Positions 1 through 6,668 of a DNA stretch of 64,000 nt are shown here, one piece after another. Each line of letters begins with the position of its first letter. Position 1 is the stretch's first letter. Location of the stretch: contig NZ_CP091794.1 of assembly GCF_022024175.1 (NCBI RefSeq), forward strand, positions 2,046,001-2,110,000. Reading direction: 5' to 3'. The DNA comes from Prevotella communis (GTDB lineage Bacteria; Bacteroidota; Bacteroidia; Bacteroidales; Bacteroidaceae). A program made the position numbers and the translations under genes. The notes under the pieces are model-generated. The model was not told where the DNA came from and ran no database searches. It worked only from the letters and a program-made list of their open reading frames with translations.

Positions 1-423
1 CAGCACCGCGTCGTCCACGGGAATCCCATTCAACTGGTAGCGCACCGTTGTAAAGCCCGTGAAGGCATTGGTGTCGTGGCCAAACTGGAGTCCGTGGCGC
101 TGGGTAAATTGGAAGATGCTGCCAGGGAAATGCTTCGTGCCCTTAAACTGCATATGCTCCACAAAGTGGGCTATGCCTCGCTCGTTGTCCTGCTCCACCA
201 CAGACCCCGCTTTCACCAGCAGGTAGAAATACGCCAGTTTCTTCGGACTGTCGTTCTTGCGCACATAATACGTCAGTCCGTTGTCCAGCACCCCCCGTCG
301 CACCATCGTGTCCTCAGGAATCGCCTGTTTGTCTATCATCTCCAGATTCAGGCTTTCCCTTTTCTGTGAGAAAGCCCCAGTGCTGCACATCGTCAGCAGT
401 ACGGTCAATAATATCAGTTTCAT
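1..423 (-). CDS. M16 family zinc metallopeptidase, N-terminal part (runs off the window)
   Basis: Reading the minus strand from the ATG at 423 gives 141 codons without a stop to the window edge. Residues 1-19 form a signal peptide (MKLILLTVLLTMCSTGAFS), so the enzyme is exported. Residues 86-90 are H-F-V-E-H, the inverted zinc site HxxEH that defines M16 (insulinase/pitrilysin) peptidases, preceded by the usual 'LDNGLTYYVRKN' strand at about 46-57. The family degrades peptides in the periplasm or at the outer membrane; Bacteroidetes members are about 900-970 residues, so only the first seventh is visible. A TAnnTTTG box at 450-457 directs transcription and gives a leader of roughly 20 nt. The substrate cannot be told from this fragment. 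Confidence 0.9.
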   Translation of the reverse strand, partial: MKLILLTVLLTMCSTGAFSQKRESLNLEMIDKQAIPEDTMVRRGVLDNGLTYYVRKNDSPKKLAYFYLLVKAGSVVEQDNERGIAHFVEHMQFKGTKHFPGSIFQFTQRHGLQFGHDTNAFTGFTTVRYQLNGIPVDDAVL

Positions 424-449
424 TTTTTCTTACGGTTGATTTCGTTTTG

Positions 450-457
450 CAAAGGTA
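450..457 (-). promoter_or_regulatory. Promoter -7 box for the M16 peptidase gene
   Basis: Minus-strand TACCTTTG followed by CA, the Bacteroidetes -7 consensus. It sits just after a hairpin plus T-run (462-504), so the upstream terminator and this promoter share one short junction. Confidence 0.75.
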
Positions 458-461
458 CATG

Positions 462-504
462 AAAAAAGCGAACTATCCAAACATTTTCGTTTGCAATAGT
501 TCGC
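462..504 (-). terminator. Rho-independent terminator after the P5-like gene
   Basis: On the minus strand a stem of about 15 bp (GCGAACTAT plus a second helix, arms 468-482 and 489-504) is followed by six T residues at 467-462. It ends the operon that finishes with the P5-like gene (stop at 518). Confidence 0.75.
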
Positions 505-517
505 AATTACAAATTCT

Positions 518-934
518 TTATTCCCTCGCCATCATCCAGCCGCGCAGCATAGCAAACCAGTCGAAGCCTTCCAGACCGCACTCCTGAATGCCCATGGCAG
601 CACCCAGCATAATCCAGCGGGCAGGCTTATCACTGGGGATGCCCAGGGGCTCATCGGCTCCGATGCCCGTCAGCCTGCATACATTCTCAATGTACCGCTT
701 CGTGTTGTTCTCATTAGGCGGCGCCCAGCGATTGATTATCGCCCTGATGGTATAGAGCCTGTAATCATGATAGTATGTGCGTGTCAGCAACTTAAAGGCT
801 GCACGCCAGCCATACGGCATTGTTTCAAACTGACAGAACTGAGCGTCTGTCTGCAAGGCCTTCAAGCCCTGCCATTTATCCTTTGAACGACGAATGTTCA
901 ATGGGTTGTTATTACGAATTCCTCTTGCAATCAT
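518..934 (-). CDS. Structural protein P5-like / phage-type lysin domain protein
   Basis: 138 residues. The N-terminus 'RGIRNNNPLNIR' matches the start of the small family annotated as structural protein P5 in Bacteroidetes, related to phage virion-associated peptidoglycan-degrading proteins. 'GIRNNNPxNIR' and the following 'FxTMPYGWRAAFKLL' segment are the recognisable family core. No signal peptide or membrane segment is present, so release would need a holin or lysis. It is the last gene of the minus-strand accessory operon, 12 bp after the 947-1348 gene and before a strong terminator. In related islands this slot is usually taken by an N-acetylmuramoyl-L-alanine amidase, so a cell-wall role is inferred. 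Catalytic residues were not assigned. Confidence 0.7.
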   Translation of the reverse strand: MIARGIRNNNPLNIRRSKDKWQGLKALQTDAQFCQFETMPYGWRAAFKLLTRTYYHDYRLYTIRAIINRWAPPNENNTKRYIENVCRLTGIGADEPLGIPSDKPARWIMLGAAMGIQECGLEGFDWFAMLRGWMMARE

Positions 935-946
935 AATTTTTACTTT

Positions 947-1348
947 TTACCTTTTTCCTTTTTTATTTACGTTTATTGGTGTACTATTTGGAAAGGCTTC
1001 ACTATAAGCCTTATCGAGCGCTTTCAGATTGACTTTCCGATAGCTGACGCCCGTTTTTACAGCCACGATAGCACGCAACAGTTCACGGTGCTTGCGCGGA
1101 TAAAGACTCGGTATCGGCAGCTCGTTCCAGCCTTCCTGAGGCTCGTCGTCAACCACAGCCATGTGACACACCTCCCAGATAAAATCGTCGGTGGCTTCGC
1201 TGCCAAACCATGCCTTCAACACATTGCGGATGCAATACCGCTTACACTGACCTCCGAGGAGGCGCCTCGTGCGCTCCAGCCTGCGCCAGAGCAACACAAA
1301 GCATTCCTGCGAATTATTTAATTCTAAATTCATAATTCTGAATTTCAA
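947..1348 (-). CDS. Hypothetical protein of the DUF3987 island
   Basis: 133 residues, not recognised. It is basic, especially at both ends (RRLERTRRLLGGQCKR; C-terminal KKGKR), with a Trp/Cys-containing middle and no signal peptide or membrane segment. It lies 12 bp upstream of the P5-like gene and about 130 bp downstream of the DUF3987 gene, on the same strand, so it probably belongs to the same transcript. A second in-frame ATG at codon 6 (1333) is an equally good start, because the first codons fall in an AT-rich repeat-like stretch. The basic charge would suit nucleic-acid binding, but this is only composition. Confidence 0.55.
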   Translation of the reverse strand: MKFRIMNLELNNSQECFVLLWRRLERTRRLLGGQCKRYCIRNVLKAWFGSEATDDFIWEVCHMAVVDDEPQEGWNELPIPSLYPRKHRELLRAIVAVKTGVSYRKVNLKALDKAYSEAFPNSTPINVNKKGKR

Positions 1349-1361
1349 TATTCATAAAATC

Positions 1362-1386
1362 GATTTTGACCAAATGACCTTGACCA
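1362..1386 (+). repeat. 25-nt repeat, left copy (inverted copy at 10268-10292)
   Basis: Starts GATTTTGACCAAATGACC and continues TTGACCA. The identical 25 nt occur in opposite orientation at 10268-10292. It lies in the gap between the DUF3987 gene and the 947-1348 gene. The core word AAATGACC also occurs three times in tandem at 10384-10407. Confidence 0.85.
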
Positions 1387-1475
1387 TTTTGACCGCCAAT
1401 GCGGTAGCCGCTCGAGCTCTGCTCGCTTTTACAAAGCTTCGCGACTAAAAGAAATTTTTCACTATTCACTATTCA

Positions 1476-3887
1476 CTATACCTTTCTATACTTCCCATCC
1501 TCTTCCAGTGCCACGAGCTTTTGTTTGCGCCAATTCTTCAGCATCTGCCGCACGGTGTTATGGTTCACGTTGGCCCCCTTCACCGCCACCGATTGCTGCA
1601 TAGCCTGCTCGAAAGAGAACTGGATGTCCAGTCGCTCAAAGATGGAGTCGTTCTTGCCGCGCTTGGTGCGCTCACCGTTCATATTGCCAGCATAGTCGCG
1701 ACTCTGGAAGGCGTTCTCTATGCGGTCGCGGAAGAAGTAGAGCGCATTCTCCAACAGCGAGTCGGCTATCACGTCGTAGACCTCCAGCATCGTGGGCGTC
1801 TGCGCCTTCAGCAGCATCTCCTTCCATAGTCCCGGCTGCTGCTTCAACTGTGCCTCTGCTCCGGTCAGCCCGTGCTTCTGAATAAGGCCTTCGCACACCT
1901 TGCAGAGCATCAGACAGCACGTCATTCTTTGGGCTGTGACGCAGACGCGGAAGCGCTGACGGGCACGGGTGCGGTCGTCGTTCTTCATCGTCTCCAGTCG
2001 GATGCGCTCCACCCATTCACGGCCCTTGGCCTCCAGTTTGGGCAGCACCACCTCGCCATACATCAGCGGCAACAGATGGGCTATCTGCTGGATGCGGTCG
2101 CGCTGGCGGTCAGTCAGCACAGGCGGCTTGTCCTGCAGCGGTGCGAAGGTGTTATCGGGCGTGCGGGCCACGGCGATACGGCTCTGGAAACCGTCGGTGT
2201 AGTTGTTCACCACGCGATACAGCGCATCGGGCGTGCCGCACATGCACACGTTCCACAGCAGTTTGTCGATATGCACGTTCACCGCGTCAGCACTCCTTGC
2301 CTCACGCTCGTACTTCGTACCGTCGTAGCTCTGGCGCAGCATCACGGAGAAGTCGCTCATCGTGGATTTCCACTTCTGCGCCACGGTATCGGCCTCGGGG
2401 GTAAACGAGAAGGCGTGCTTGCCCTCCGTGTTGGCCAGACGCTCGGCCAGGTTGGCCACCGTATTGTTCAGCGTCAGACAGCGCACGGGCAGTTTCGGTT
2501 CCTCGGGCTGCTCCTTCTTATTCTTCGCCGCCCGCTTCTTGGCACGCCACTCATCCTCCTGCACCTGGTACATCTTGTCGAGCGCCTGCACCTCACTCAT
2601 CCACGCCTCCACCACGGGGTCGATGCCACCCTTGCCGCTGGCAAAATCACCGGCAATGTAACTGATGAGGTTGAGCCCCCTCTTCTGCCCGTGCACATCC
2701 AGCGTCACACCCGTGGCCAGCGTACCGATACAGGGGCAGATGGCGGTGATAACGGGCATGGAGAGCTGAGGACCGACGGCATCGATGGAGTCGCGGATGC
2801 CCTGAGGCATTCGCCTAAGGGAAGAGGGAATAGTGAAAAGTGAAGAATTTGCTACCGCATCTTCATTGTCATCCTCATCCGCTAGGCCCTCCTCCCCTTT
2901 GGGGAGGTCGGGAGAGGTTAAGGCATTCAGTGTGTTGCGCAGCCTCTGCGGAAATCCGTTGTACTCCGAACTCAGTGCACTCTTAATCTTCGCCCGTTTC
3001 TCCTCTTCGGGGAACCCGTTGTAGCAGGGAATCACCTGATCCAGCCAGTCAGCATTCTTGCCACAGATATGCCTCAGGTCGCAGGCCAACTGATAGGTCA
3101 GCGTGTCGCGGTCGCCAATGGTCGGTTCAAACCCGTGATTGTTCAGTTCCCAGTACTTCTTCAGTATCTGCTCAAACGGTATGCCGTGGTAGTCGCTAGG
3201 GAATTTATTGTCTAAGGAGTCTGGGAGTTTTGGAGTTTTTTCATCATCACCTTGTCCTGATACTCCTTGATTTCTATTATTTGTAGTTCCATCAAATATC
3301 TCCTGCTTCACACTCTCGCTCACATTCTCCTCAAACAGTCGCTTATCAGGACCATAGAGCACATAGCTTCTCGGTACTGCAAACGACCCGCGAGCCAGGT
3401 CTTTTGTCTTGGAGTCGTCGGTTACGCCAAGCTTAGCAGCAAGCCACTGTTTCGACTGGTCTATGCGCTCCGTTGGCGACAGATGGCCGAACTGACTTGG
3501 AATGATATACACTATGCGCAAGCCCTTGCCCGAACAACTTACGTGTACCAATACTATCAGATGCTCCAGCTCCAGCATAATAAGCGTCTGCACCAGTCGT
3601 TTCCACACCTCACGCGGGTCTTCGCCGTTCAGCTCATCCAGATCCAGATAGGCCATATTCGTAGGCACAGCACTCTTGGCGTGTCGGTGCCCGTCGGTAT
3701 AATGGGCCATAAACATGAGCAGCGGCAACCCCTGCTTCAGCGTCTTTGCCTCGTCACTATCGTGGTCTACGGTGGTCAGTTTCCGGCACACCTCTGCCAC
3801 AACTGGCGAGTCCAGAATCTCGTTCAGTTTATCCTGAGGGCAAGCCAGAACCTGCGCTGACTTGCCATTCTTACAGTATGAAATCAT
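1476..3887 (-). CDS. DUF3987 protein with BT4734-like (primase-like) N-terminal domain
   Basis: 803 residues. Residues 1 to about 190 resemble the BT4734/BF3469-like N-terminal domain often labelled VirE. They contain 'YLDLDEL' (about 82-88) and 'CSGKGLRIVY', an hDhD plus SGxG pattern like archaeo-eukaryotic primases. After a low-complexity linker, residues from about 350 match DUF3987, with a Walker-A-like 'AGDFASGKG' near 412. The family is read as a primase-helicase-like replication protein of mobile elements; activity here is inferred. The start overlaps the upstream gene by 4 bp (ATGA), showing coupling. Oddities: two linkers, near residues 224 and 329-352, are encoded by sequence resembling intergenic repeats. 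Confidence 0.8.
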   Translation of the reverse strand: MISYCKNGKSAQVLACPQDKLNEILDSPVVAEVCRKLTTVDHDSDEAKTLKQGLPLLMFMAHYTDGHRHAKSAVPTNMAYLDLDELNGEDPREVWKRLVQTLIMLELEHLIVLVHVSCSGKGLRIVYIIPSQFGHLSPTERIDQSKQWLAAKLGVTDDSKTKDLARGSFAVPRSYVLYGPDKRLFEENVSESVKQEIFDGTTNNRNQGVSGQGDDEKTPKLPDSLDNKFPSDYHGIPFEQILKKYWELNNHGFEPTIGDRDTLTYQLACDLRHICGKNADWLDQVIPCYNGFPEEEKRAKIKSALSSEYNGFPQRLRNTLNALTSPDLPKGEEGLADEDDNEDAVANSSLFTIPSSLRRMPQGIRDSIDAVGPQLSMPVITAICPCIGTLATGVTLDVHGQKRGLNLISYIAGDFASGKGGIDPVVEAWMSEVQALDKMYQVQEDEWRAKKRAAKNKKEQPEEPKLPVRCLTLNNTVANLAERLANTEGKHAFSFTPEADTVAQKWKSTMSDFSVMLRQSYDGTKYEREARSADAVNVHIDKLLWNVCMCGTPDALYRVVNNYTDGFQSRIAVARTPDNTFAPLQDKPPVLTDRQRDRIQQIAHLLPLMYGEVVLPKLEAKGREWVERIRLETMKNDDRTRARQRFRVCVTAQRMTCCLMLCKVCEGLIQKHGLTGAEAQLKQQPGLWKEMLLKAQTPTMLEVYDVIADSLLENALYFFRDRIENAFQSRDYAGNMNGERTKRGKNDSIFERLDIQFSFEQAMQQSVAVKGANVNHNTVRQMLKNWRKQKLVALEEDGKYRKV
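2891..2907. repeat. Short palindrome inside the DUF3987 coding sequence
   Basis: CCTCCCC-TTT-GGGGAGG, a perfect 7-bp inverted repeat with 3-nt loop, lies in the part encoding the inter-domain linker (around residue 329). Such CCCC/GGGG hairpins otherwise look intergenic; compare 47722-47735 (CCCCCTATAAGGGGG). Confidence 0.6.
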
Positions 3888-4273
3888 CGTCTATGTCCCC
3901 TTCCATTTATCAGTTCGCGAATCACTTTCTGCGCTACCGCGCTGGCCTGACGCACCAGTTTCTCGGGCAACTGCCCCAGCTGATCCTCGTCGAGCGAGAA
4001 GTAGAAATAATATCGCTTATCCTTACCGTGCGACAGCGAACAGTTGTCTTCGCGGAATATCGGTTTGTTTTTGTGTCGTTTAGGTTTCTCAGTCATATAC
4101 ACGTTGCCGTCGCGCATCCCCTGCACGTGGAAATCGCCATGAAAGGCTTCTGCTGCCACATCCTCGCAGCACTCAAAATCAAGTGTACGCAGTCCTGATT
4201 CCTGCTTGCCGAAGGTCATCAGACCCTCGACCATTACCTGTTGTCCTAAAATAGGTGTTCTTCTAGTTTTCAT
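3884..4273 (-). CDS. Hypothetical protein upstream of the DUF3987 gene
   Basis: 129 residues, not recognised. It is soluble, rich in charged residues, and has a central 'DFHVQGMRDGNVYMTEKPKRHKN' type segment and a basic C-terminus ending GRGHRR. Its stop overlaps the DUF3987 start by 4 bp (ATGA), so the two are almost certainly co-translated, which suggests an accessory role in the same replication or element-maintenance function. A 14-codon ORF (4319-4275) ends 1 nt before this ATG and a 14-bp palindrome lies just upstream, so expression may be controlled at the leader. No catalytic motif was seen. Confidence 0.6.
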   Translation of the reverse strand: MKTRRTPILGQQVMVEGLMTFGKQESGLRTLDFECCEDVAAEAFHGDFHVQGMRDGNVYMTEKPKRHKNKPIFREDNCSLSHGKDKRYYFYFSLDEDQLGQLPEKLVRQASAVAQKVIRELINGRGHRR

Positions 4274-4318
4274 TTTACTTAAGTTTTGCGAGCAGAAGTT
4301 TCAGAAATCCGATGGCCA

Positions 4319-4332
4319 TCTTCACGTGAAGA
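4319..4332. promoter_or_regulatory. 14-bp perfect palindrome, possible operator
   Basis: TCTTCACGTGAAGA is a perfect palindrome in the 87-bp gap between the BRO antirepressor gene (stop 4361) and the 3884-4273 gene. Its place beside a DNA-binding antirepressor suggests an operator; the binding protein is unknown. Confidence 0.4.
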
Positions 4333-4360
4333 CTTCTTTCGCCTCAACTCAAGTTAGTTC

Positions 4361-5056
4361 TTAGTGAAACAATGATTTGATGAATTCCTTGCCCTGCGGT
4401 GTCCACACCATGTATGGGCGCTGCTTCTTGTCACCATTCAGAGCGTAGTAGTGAAACATGCGTTCTTCCGTATAGCCGCATTCAGTATATTGGGCCTTGA
4501 GCTTGTAGCGCGAACCGTTCCAATACTGTATGCCCTTGTCCACCAAGAAGTGGTTCAGCGCGTTCGCTGTTGTTTCCAGGCTCTCGGCCACCTCTGATGC
4601 TGTGAAACAGTCGTCAGCAGGCAGGTTGGCACGCGATATGGTACGAGCTATAATCTTGTTGGCCTCCTCAACCATCTCACCCTCGGTCAGTGCCTCGCCA
4701 GTGCGCAGGTTCCTTGTTGGCAGATAACCGCCCGTCTGACGAATCTGCGGCAGCACCTCAGCCGTTACCCAGCGCTTAAATTCCTTAGCCTGCGGCAGCT
4801 TGGAGCTGAGTACCAGGGAGTAGAGACCAGACTCGTTGATGATAATCGTTTTCTGAGTTCCACCAAGGGGGCCCTGAATCAGGGCGTCCTTTTTGTCCTC
4901 ATCATCAACATGAGCCGCTAAAGCATTACGACTTTTAGCATATCCCAGCGCCTGTGCCACATCCTTACCCACAAAGAAAGTCTCACCTTTCTCATTTGTC
5001 ATTGTTCGAACCTCGCCGAACATATCATTCTTAAAAATCTGAATATTTGTTGTCAT
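4361..5056 (-). CDS. Phage antirepressor, BRO-N plus KilAC-type protein
   Basis: 231 residues. Residues about 8-108 form a BRO-N domain: 'VRTMTNEKGETFFVGKDVAQ', 'ALGYAKSRNAL', then 'INESGLYSLVLSSKLPQAKE' and 'FKRWVTAEVLPQIRQTGGYL', the classic order of phage antirepressors. Residues about 140-231 look like the phage antirepressor KilAC/ANT domain ('FTASEVAESLETTANALNHFLVDKG' region, 'WTPQGKEFIKSLF'). Such proteins bind DNA and relieve repression of phage or element genes. It lies 23 bp downstream of the OB-like gene on the same strand. Its presence next to a primase-like gene supports a phage or satellite origin of the island. Confidence 0.88.
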   Translation of the reverse strand: MTTNIQIFKNDMFGEVRTMTNEKGETFFVGKDVAQALGYAKSRNALAAHVDDEDKKDALIQGPLGGTQKTIIINESGLYSLVLSSKLPQAKEFKRWVTAEVLPQIRQTGGYLPTRNLRTGEALTEGEMVEEANKIIARTISRANLPADDCFTASEVAESLETTANALNHFLVDKGIQYWNGSRYKLKAQYTECGYTEERMFHYYALNGDKKQRPYMVWTPQGKEFIKSLFH

Positions 5057-5079
5057 TGTTGTTTTTACCTTTTTATTTT

Positions 5080-5361
5080 TTACCTATTTACCTTTATCAG
5101 GTCTGTCGCCAGTATTTCCTGGAACGTCTGTCCCTGATATTCATGTGTAGAGAACCGGAGGGTGGCGATGACGATGTCACCCTCGTAGAACCTGCACGCC
5201 GCCAGATTACCCAGCATGGCGCACACATATTCATTTTCAAACTTAGAGCCCAGCTCCTTCAGCACGATGTTGCACTTCTGGATAACGCCCGACTCCTGTT
5301 TACTTGACTGTACGCTGAAGGCCTCGCCCTGGCGTACCACTTTCAAAATCTTTGTTTCCAT
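5080..5361 (-). CDS. DUF3127-like small OB-fold protein
   Basis: 93 residues. The pattern of a short N-terminal strand, 'IQKCNIVLKEL', a middle 'YVCAMLGNLAACRFYEGDIV' and 'LRFSTHEYQGQTFQEILATD' fits DUF3127, a small OB-like family found in Bacteroidetes phages and elements, thought to bind nucleic acid. Gly-Asp ('EGDIV') before the penultimate strand and 'HEYQGQTFQEI' near the C-terminus are the best family signs. It sits between the BRO gene (23 bp downstream) and its own promoter at 5477-5484. The leader contains a 20-nt tandem duplication. A single-strand-binding-like role in element replication is an inference. Confidence 0.6.
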   Translation of the reverse strand: METKILKVVRQGEAFSVQSSKQESGVIQKCNIVLKELGSKFENEYVCAMLGNLAACRFYEGDIVIATLRFSTHEYQGQTFQEILATDLIKVNR

Positions 5362-5377
5362 AATTAATTTGTTATTT

Positions 5378-5417
5378 GTTAATATGTTATTGTGTCTGTT
5401 AATATGTTACTGTGTCT
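5378..5417. repeat. 20-nt tandem duplication in the leader of the OB-like gene
   Basis: Two adjacent 20-nt units (5378-5397 and 5398-5417) read GTTAATATGTTA[T/C]TGTGTCT and differ at one base. They lie between the promoter at 5477-5484 and the ATG at 5361, inside the predicted leader RNA. Confidence 0.8.
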
Positions 5418-5476
5418 TTAAAACCCATTACTGTGTATCAACATGTCAAAGATCGCCTTGTCGTTGTTCGACGCTG

Positions 5477-5484
5477 CAAAATTA
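5477..5484 (-). promoter_or_regulatory. Promoter -7 box for the OB/BRO/DUF3987 operon
   Basis: Minus-strand TAATTTTG followed by CA, a match to TAnnTTTG, directly after a hairpin with T-run. The leader to the ATG at 5361 is about 110 nt. Confidence 0.6.
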
Positions 5485-5488
5485 GGCA

Positions 5489-5523
5489 CAAAAAAAAGGT
5501 GCATGAAACAACGTCATGCACCT
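5489..5523 (-). terminator. Terminator after the 5566-6027 gene
   Basis: Minus-strand arms AGGTGCATGA (5523-5514) and TCATGCACCT (5506-5497), perfect 10 bp, followed by a run of T. It separates the FEAGS-motif operon from the OB/BRO operon. Confidence 0.8.
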
Positions 5524-5565
5524 CTGTAGGTTATTCTGTAGGTTATGTAGATTATTCTGTAGGTA

Positions 5566-6027
5566 TTACGCTGTGCGCCTGTCCTCAACGGCATTTTTAT
5601 ACGCCTCCATCAGTTGCAGCACCCGCTGCTTGGCACCCTGCTGCGCCCATTTGTCCACATGCAGGCGCATATACGGATTATTTCTGAACGTATTCGACAG
5701 CAACCCCTCCTGACAATGGAAGTCGCGCTCAAACTGCCTCATATTATTGGCATAGCCGTAGCAGTCGCGACACGTGCAGAAGATGACCGCCAGCGCACTG
5801 TCGCCCCAGAAGTATTGACGCACACTGTCTACACATGTCGCCAGCGTCGCTACATCGGGCTGCTCATCATCCTGAGGCGCGTCTGGCGTCTGTGGCTCCG
5901 GCACGTGCTGGTTGACCGTCGCCCCGGGCATGGCAAACACGCAGCCGCGGATATTGCCGTTGAATACCTGACAGTTTGAGCCCGCCTCAAAATTGTTCAC
6001 AACATTTTTCTGATTGTCTTTTTCCAT
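5566..6027 (-). CDS. Hypothetical protein with N-terminal FEAGS..QVFN motif
   Basis: 153 residues, function unknown. The first 40 residues carry 'NNFEAGSNCQVFNGNIRGCV', a motif also present (as 'NHFEAGSSSQVFNDRVSG') in the C-terminal part of the neighbouring coiled-coil protein. After a Pro/Asp-rich linker (about 44-58), residues 60-153 form an alpha-helical, Cys-rich region ('VIFCTCRDCYGYANNMRQF') with a basic helix at the end. There is no signal peptide. The start overlaps the upstream gene by 31 nt, implying coupled synthesis and probably interaction of the two products. Metal binding by the C-x-C-x2-C cluster is possible but unproven. Confidence 0.6.
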   Translation of the reverse strand: MEKDNQKNVVNNFEAGSNCQVFNGNIRGCVFAMPGATVNQHVPEPQTPDAPQDDEQPDVATLATCVDSVRQYFWGDSALAVIFCTCRDCYGYANNMRQFERDFHCQEGLLSNTFRNNPYMRLHVDKWAQQGAKQRVLQLMEAYKNAVEDRRTA

Positions 6028-6503
6028 TTTTTCTTGTTCTTTTTGATATCGTTACGTTTCTTGTTATTCTTATTTCTGTCGCTCTGGACTTTGCCAAACT
6101 TACCGCTCACCCGGTCGTTGAACACCTGCGAACTGCTGCCCGCCTCGAAGTGGTTGTGAATCTCCATAGGCTTCGCACGCACCTCCGTCTCCAGGTGCTG
6201 TCGCTCCGTCTCCAGATGCTGGTTTCTCGCCTCCAGCAGTTGCCGTTGCAGGTCGTCTATCTCCTGTTGGTGCTGACGGCGCAGATCTTCTATCTCCTGA
6301 TCCCGCTGCTCCAGCTGCTCGTTCAGGTCGTCCACCTCCGCCTGCAGCCGCTCGTTCTCGGCCTGGATATCGCCAATCACCTCCGTGGCCCGTGCCAGTC
6401 CGTCCAGCATTTTCATCTGTTCCATCATTCTTTCGCGCTCCCTGTCGAGCGCACGCCTGGCGCCATCGCTCCAATCTCTCAGTTCGTCAAAATTTACGTC
6501 CAT
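5997..6503 (-). CDS. Coiled-coil protein with FEAGS..QVFN motif and basic tail
   Basis: 168 residues. Residues about 18-110 are a nearly continuous coiled coil with heptads rich in Glu, Gln, Arg and Leu. Then comes 'IHNHFEAGSSSQVFNDRVSG' (about 114-133), the motif shared with the downstream 5566-6027 product, and a Lys/Arg/Asn tail (about 137-168) of strongly positive charge. It overlaps the downstream gene by 31 nt and a 29-codon membrane ORF upstream by 17 nt, so three ORFs are stacked in one transcript from the promoter at 6619-6626. The coil suggests oligomerisation and the tail nucleic-acid or membrane contact; function unknown. Confidence 0.6.
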   Translation of the reverse strand: MDVNFDELRDWSDGARRALDRERERMMEQMKMLDGLARATEVIGDIQAENERLQAEVDDLNEQLEQRDQEIEDLRRQHQQEIDDLQRQLLEARNQHLETERQHLETEVRAKPMEIHNHFEAGSSSQVFNDRVSGKFGKVQSDRNKNNKKRNDIKKNKKKWKKTIRKML

Positions 6504-6576
6504 TCTCTTCTAAGAATTTATAGTCCGTGAATATTACCACTACCGCAATGATATAAATCCAAAAAATCGCATCCAT
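6487..6576 (-). CDS. Candidate 29-residue single-pass membrane protein
   Basis: ATG at 6576, TGA at 6489-6487; the product MDAIFWIYIIAVVVIFTDYK (first 20 residues) continues FLEENGRKF. Residues 2-17 form one hydrophobic helix followed by a charged tail. It is the first ORF after the promoter at 6619-6626, with a leader of about 36 nt whose A-rich stretch before the ATG suits Bacteroidetes translation. It overlaps the start of the coiled-coil gene by 17 nt, suggesting translational coupling. It could be only a coupling ORF or a real small membrane protein; no homolog is known to me. Confidence 0.42.
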   Translation of the reverse strand: MDAIFWIYIIAVVVIFTDYKFLEENGRKF

Positions 6577-6618
6577 AATCTTAATGTTTTTAGTTCGACA
6601 TATATTGATTTCGGATTG

Positions 6619-6626
6619 CAAATATA
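6619..6626 (-). promoter_or_regulatory. Promoter -7 box for the small-TM / coiled-coil / FEAGS operon
   Basis: Minus-strand TATATTTG followed by CA, beginning 5 nt beyond a 12-bp hairpin (6631-6662). Where the -33 TTTG element would lie, the hairpin occupies the DNA. Confidence 0.6.
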
Positions 6627-6630
6627 CAAC

Positions 6631-6662
6631 AGAGGGTGTCCCAGAAACCGGGGACACCCTCT
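6631..6662 (-). terminator. 12-bp hairpin between the WYL gene and the next promoter
   Basis: Arms AGAGGGTGTCCC (6631-6642) and GGGACACCCTCT (6651-6662), a perfect 12-bp inverted repeat with 8-nt loop, six bases after the WYL stop codon. There is no proper T-run on the minus strand, so it may act as an RNA end or processing signal or as an operator rather than a strong terminator. Confidence 0.55.
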
Positions 6663-6668
6663 TGAGAT

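Noticed and set aside
1872..2843. 323-codon open frame on the plus strand opposite the DUF3987 gene
   Set aside because: His/Arg/Leu-rich shadow translation of a GC-rich coding region; no start context or domain.
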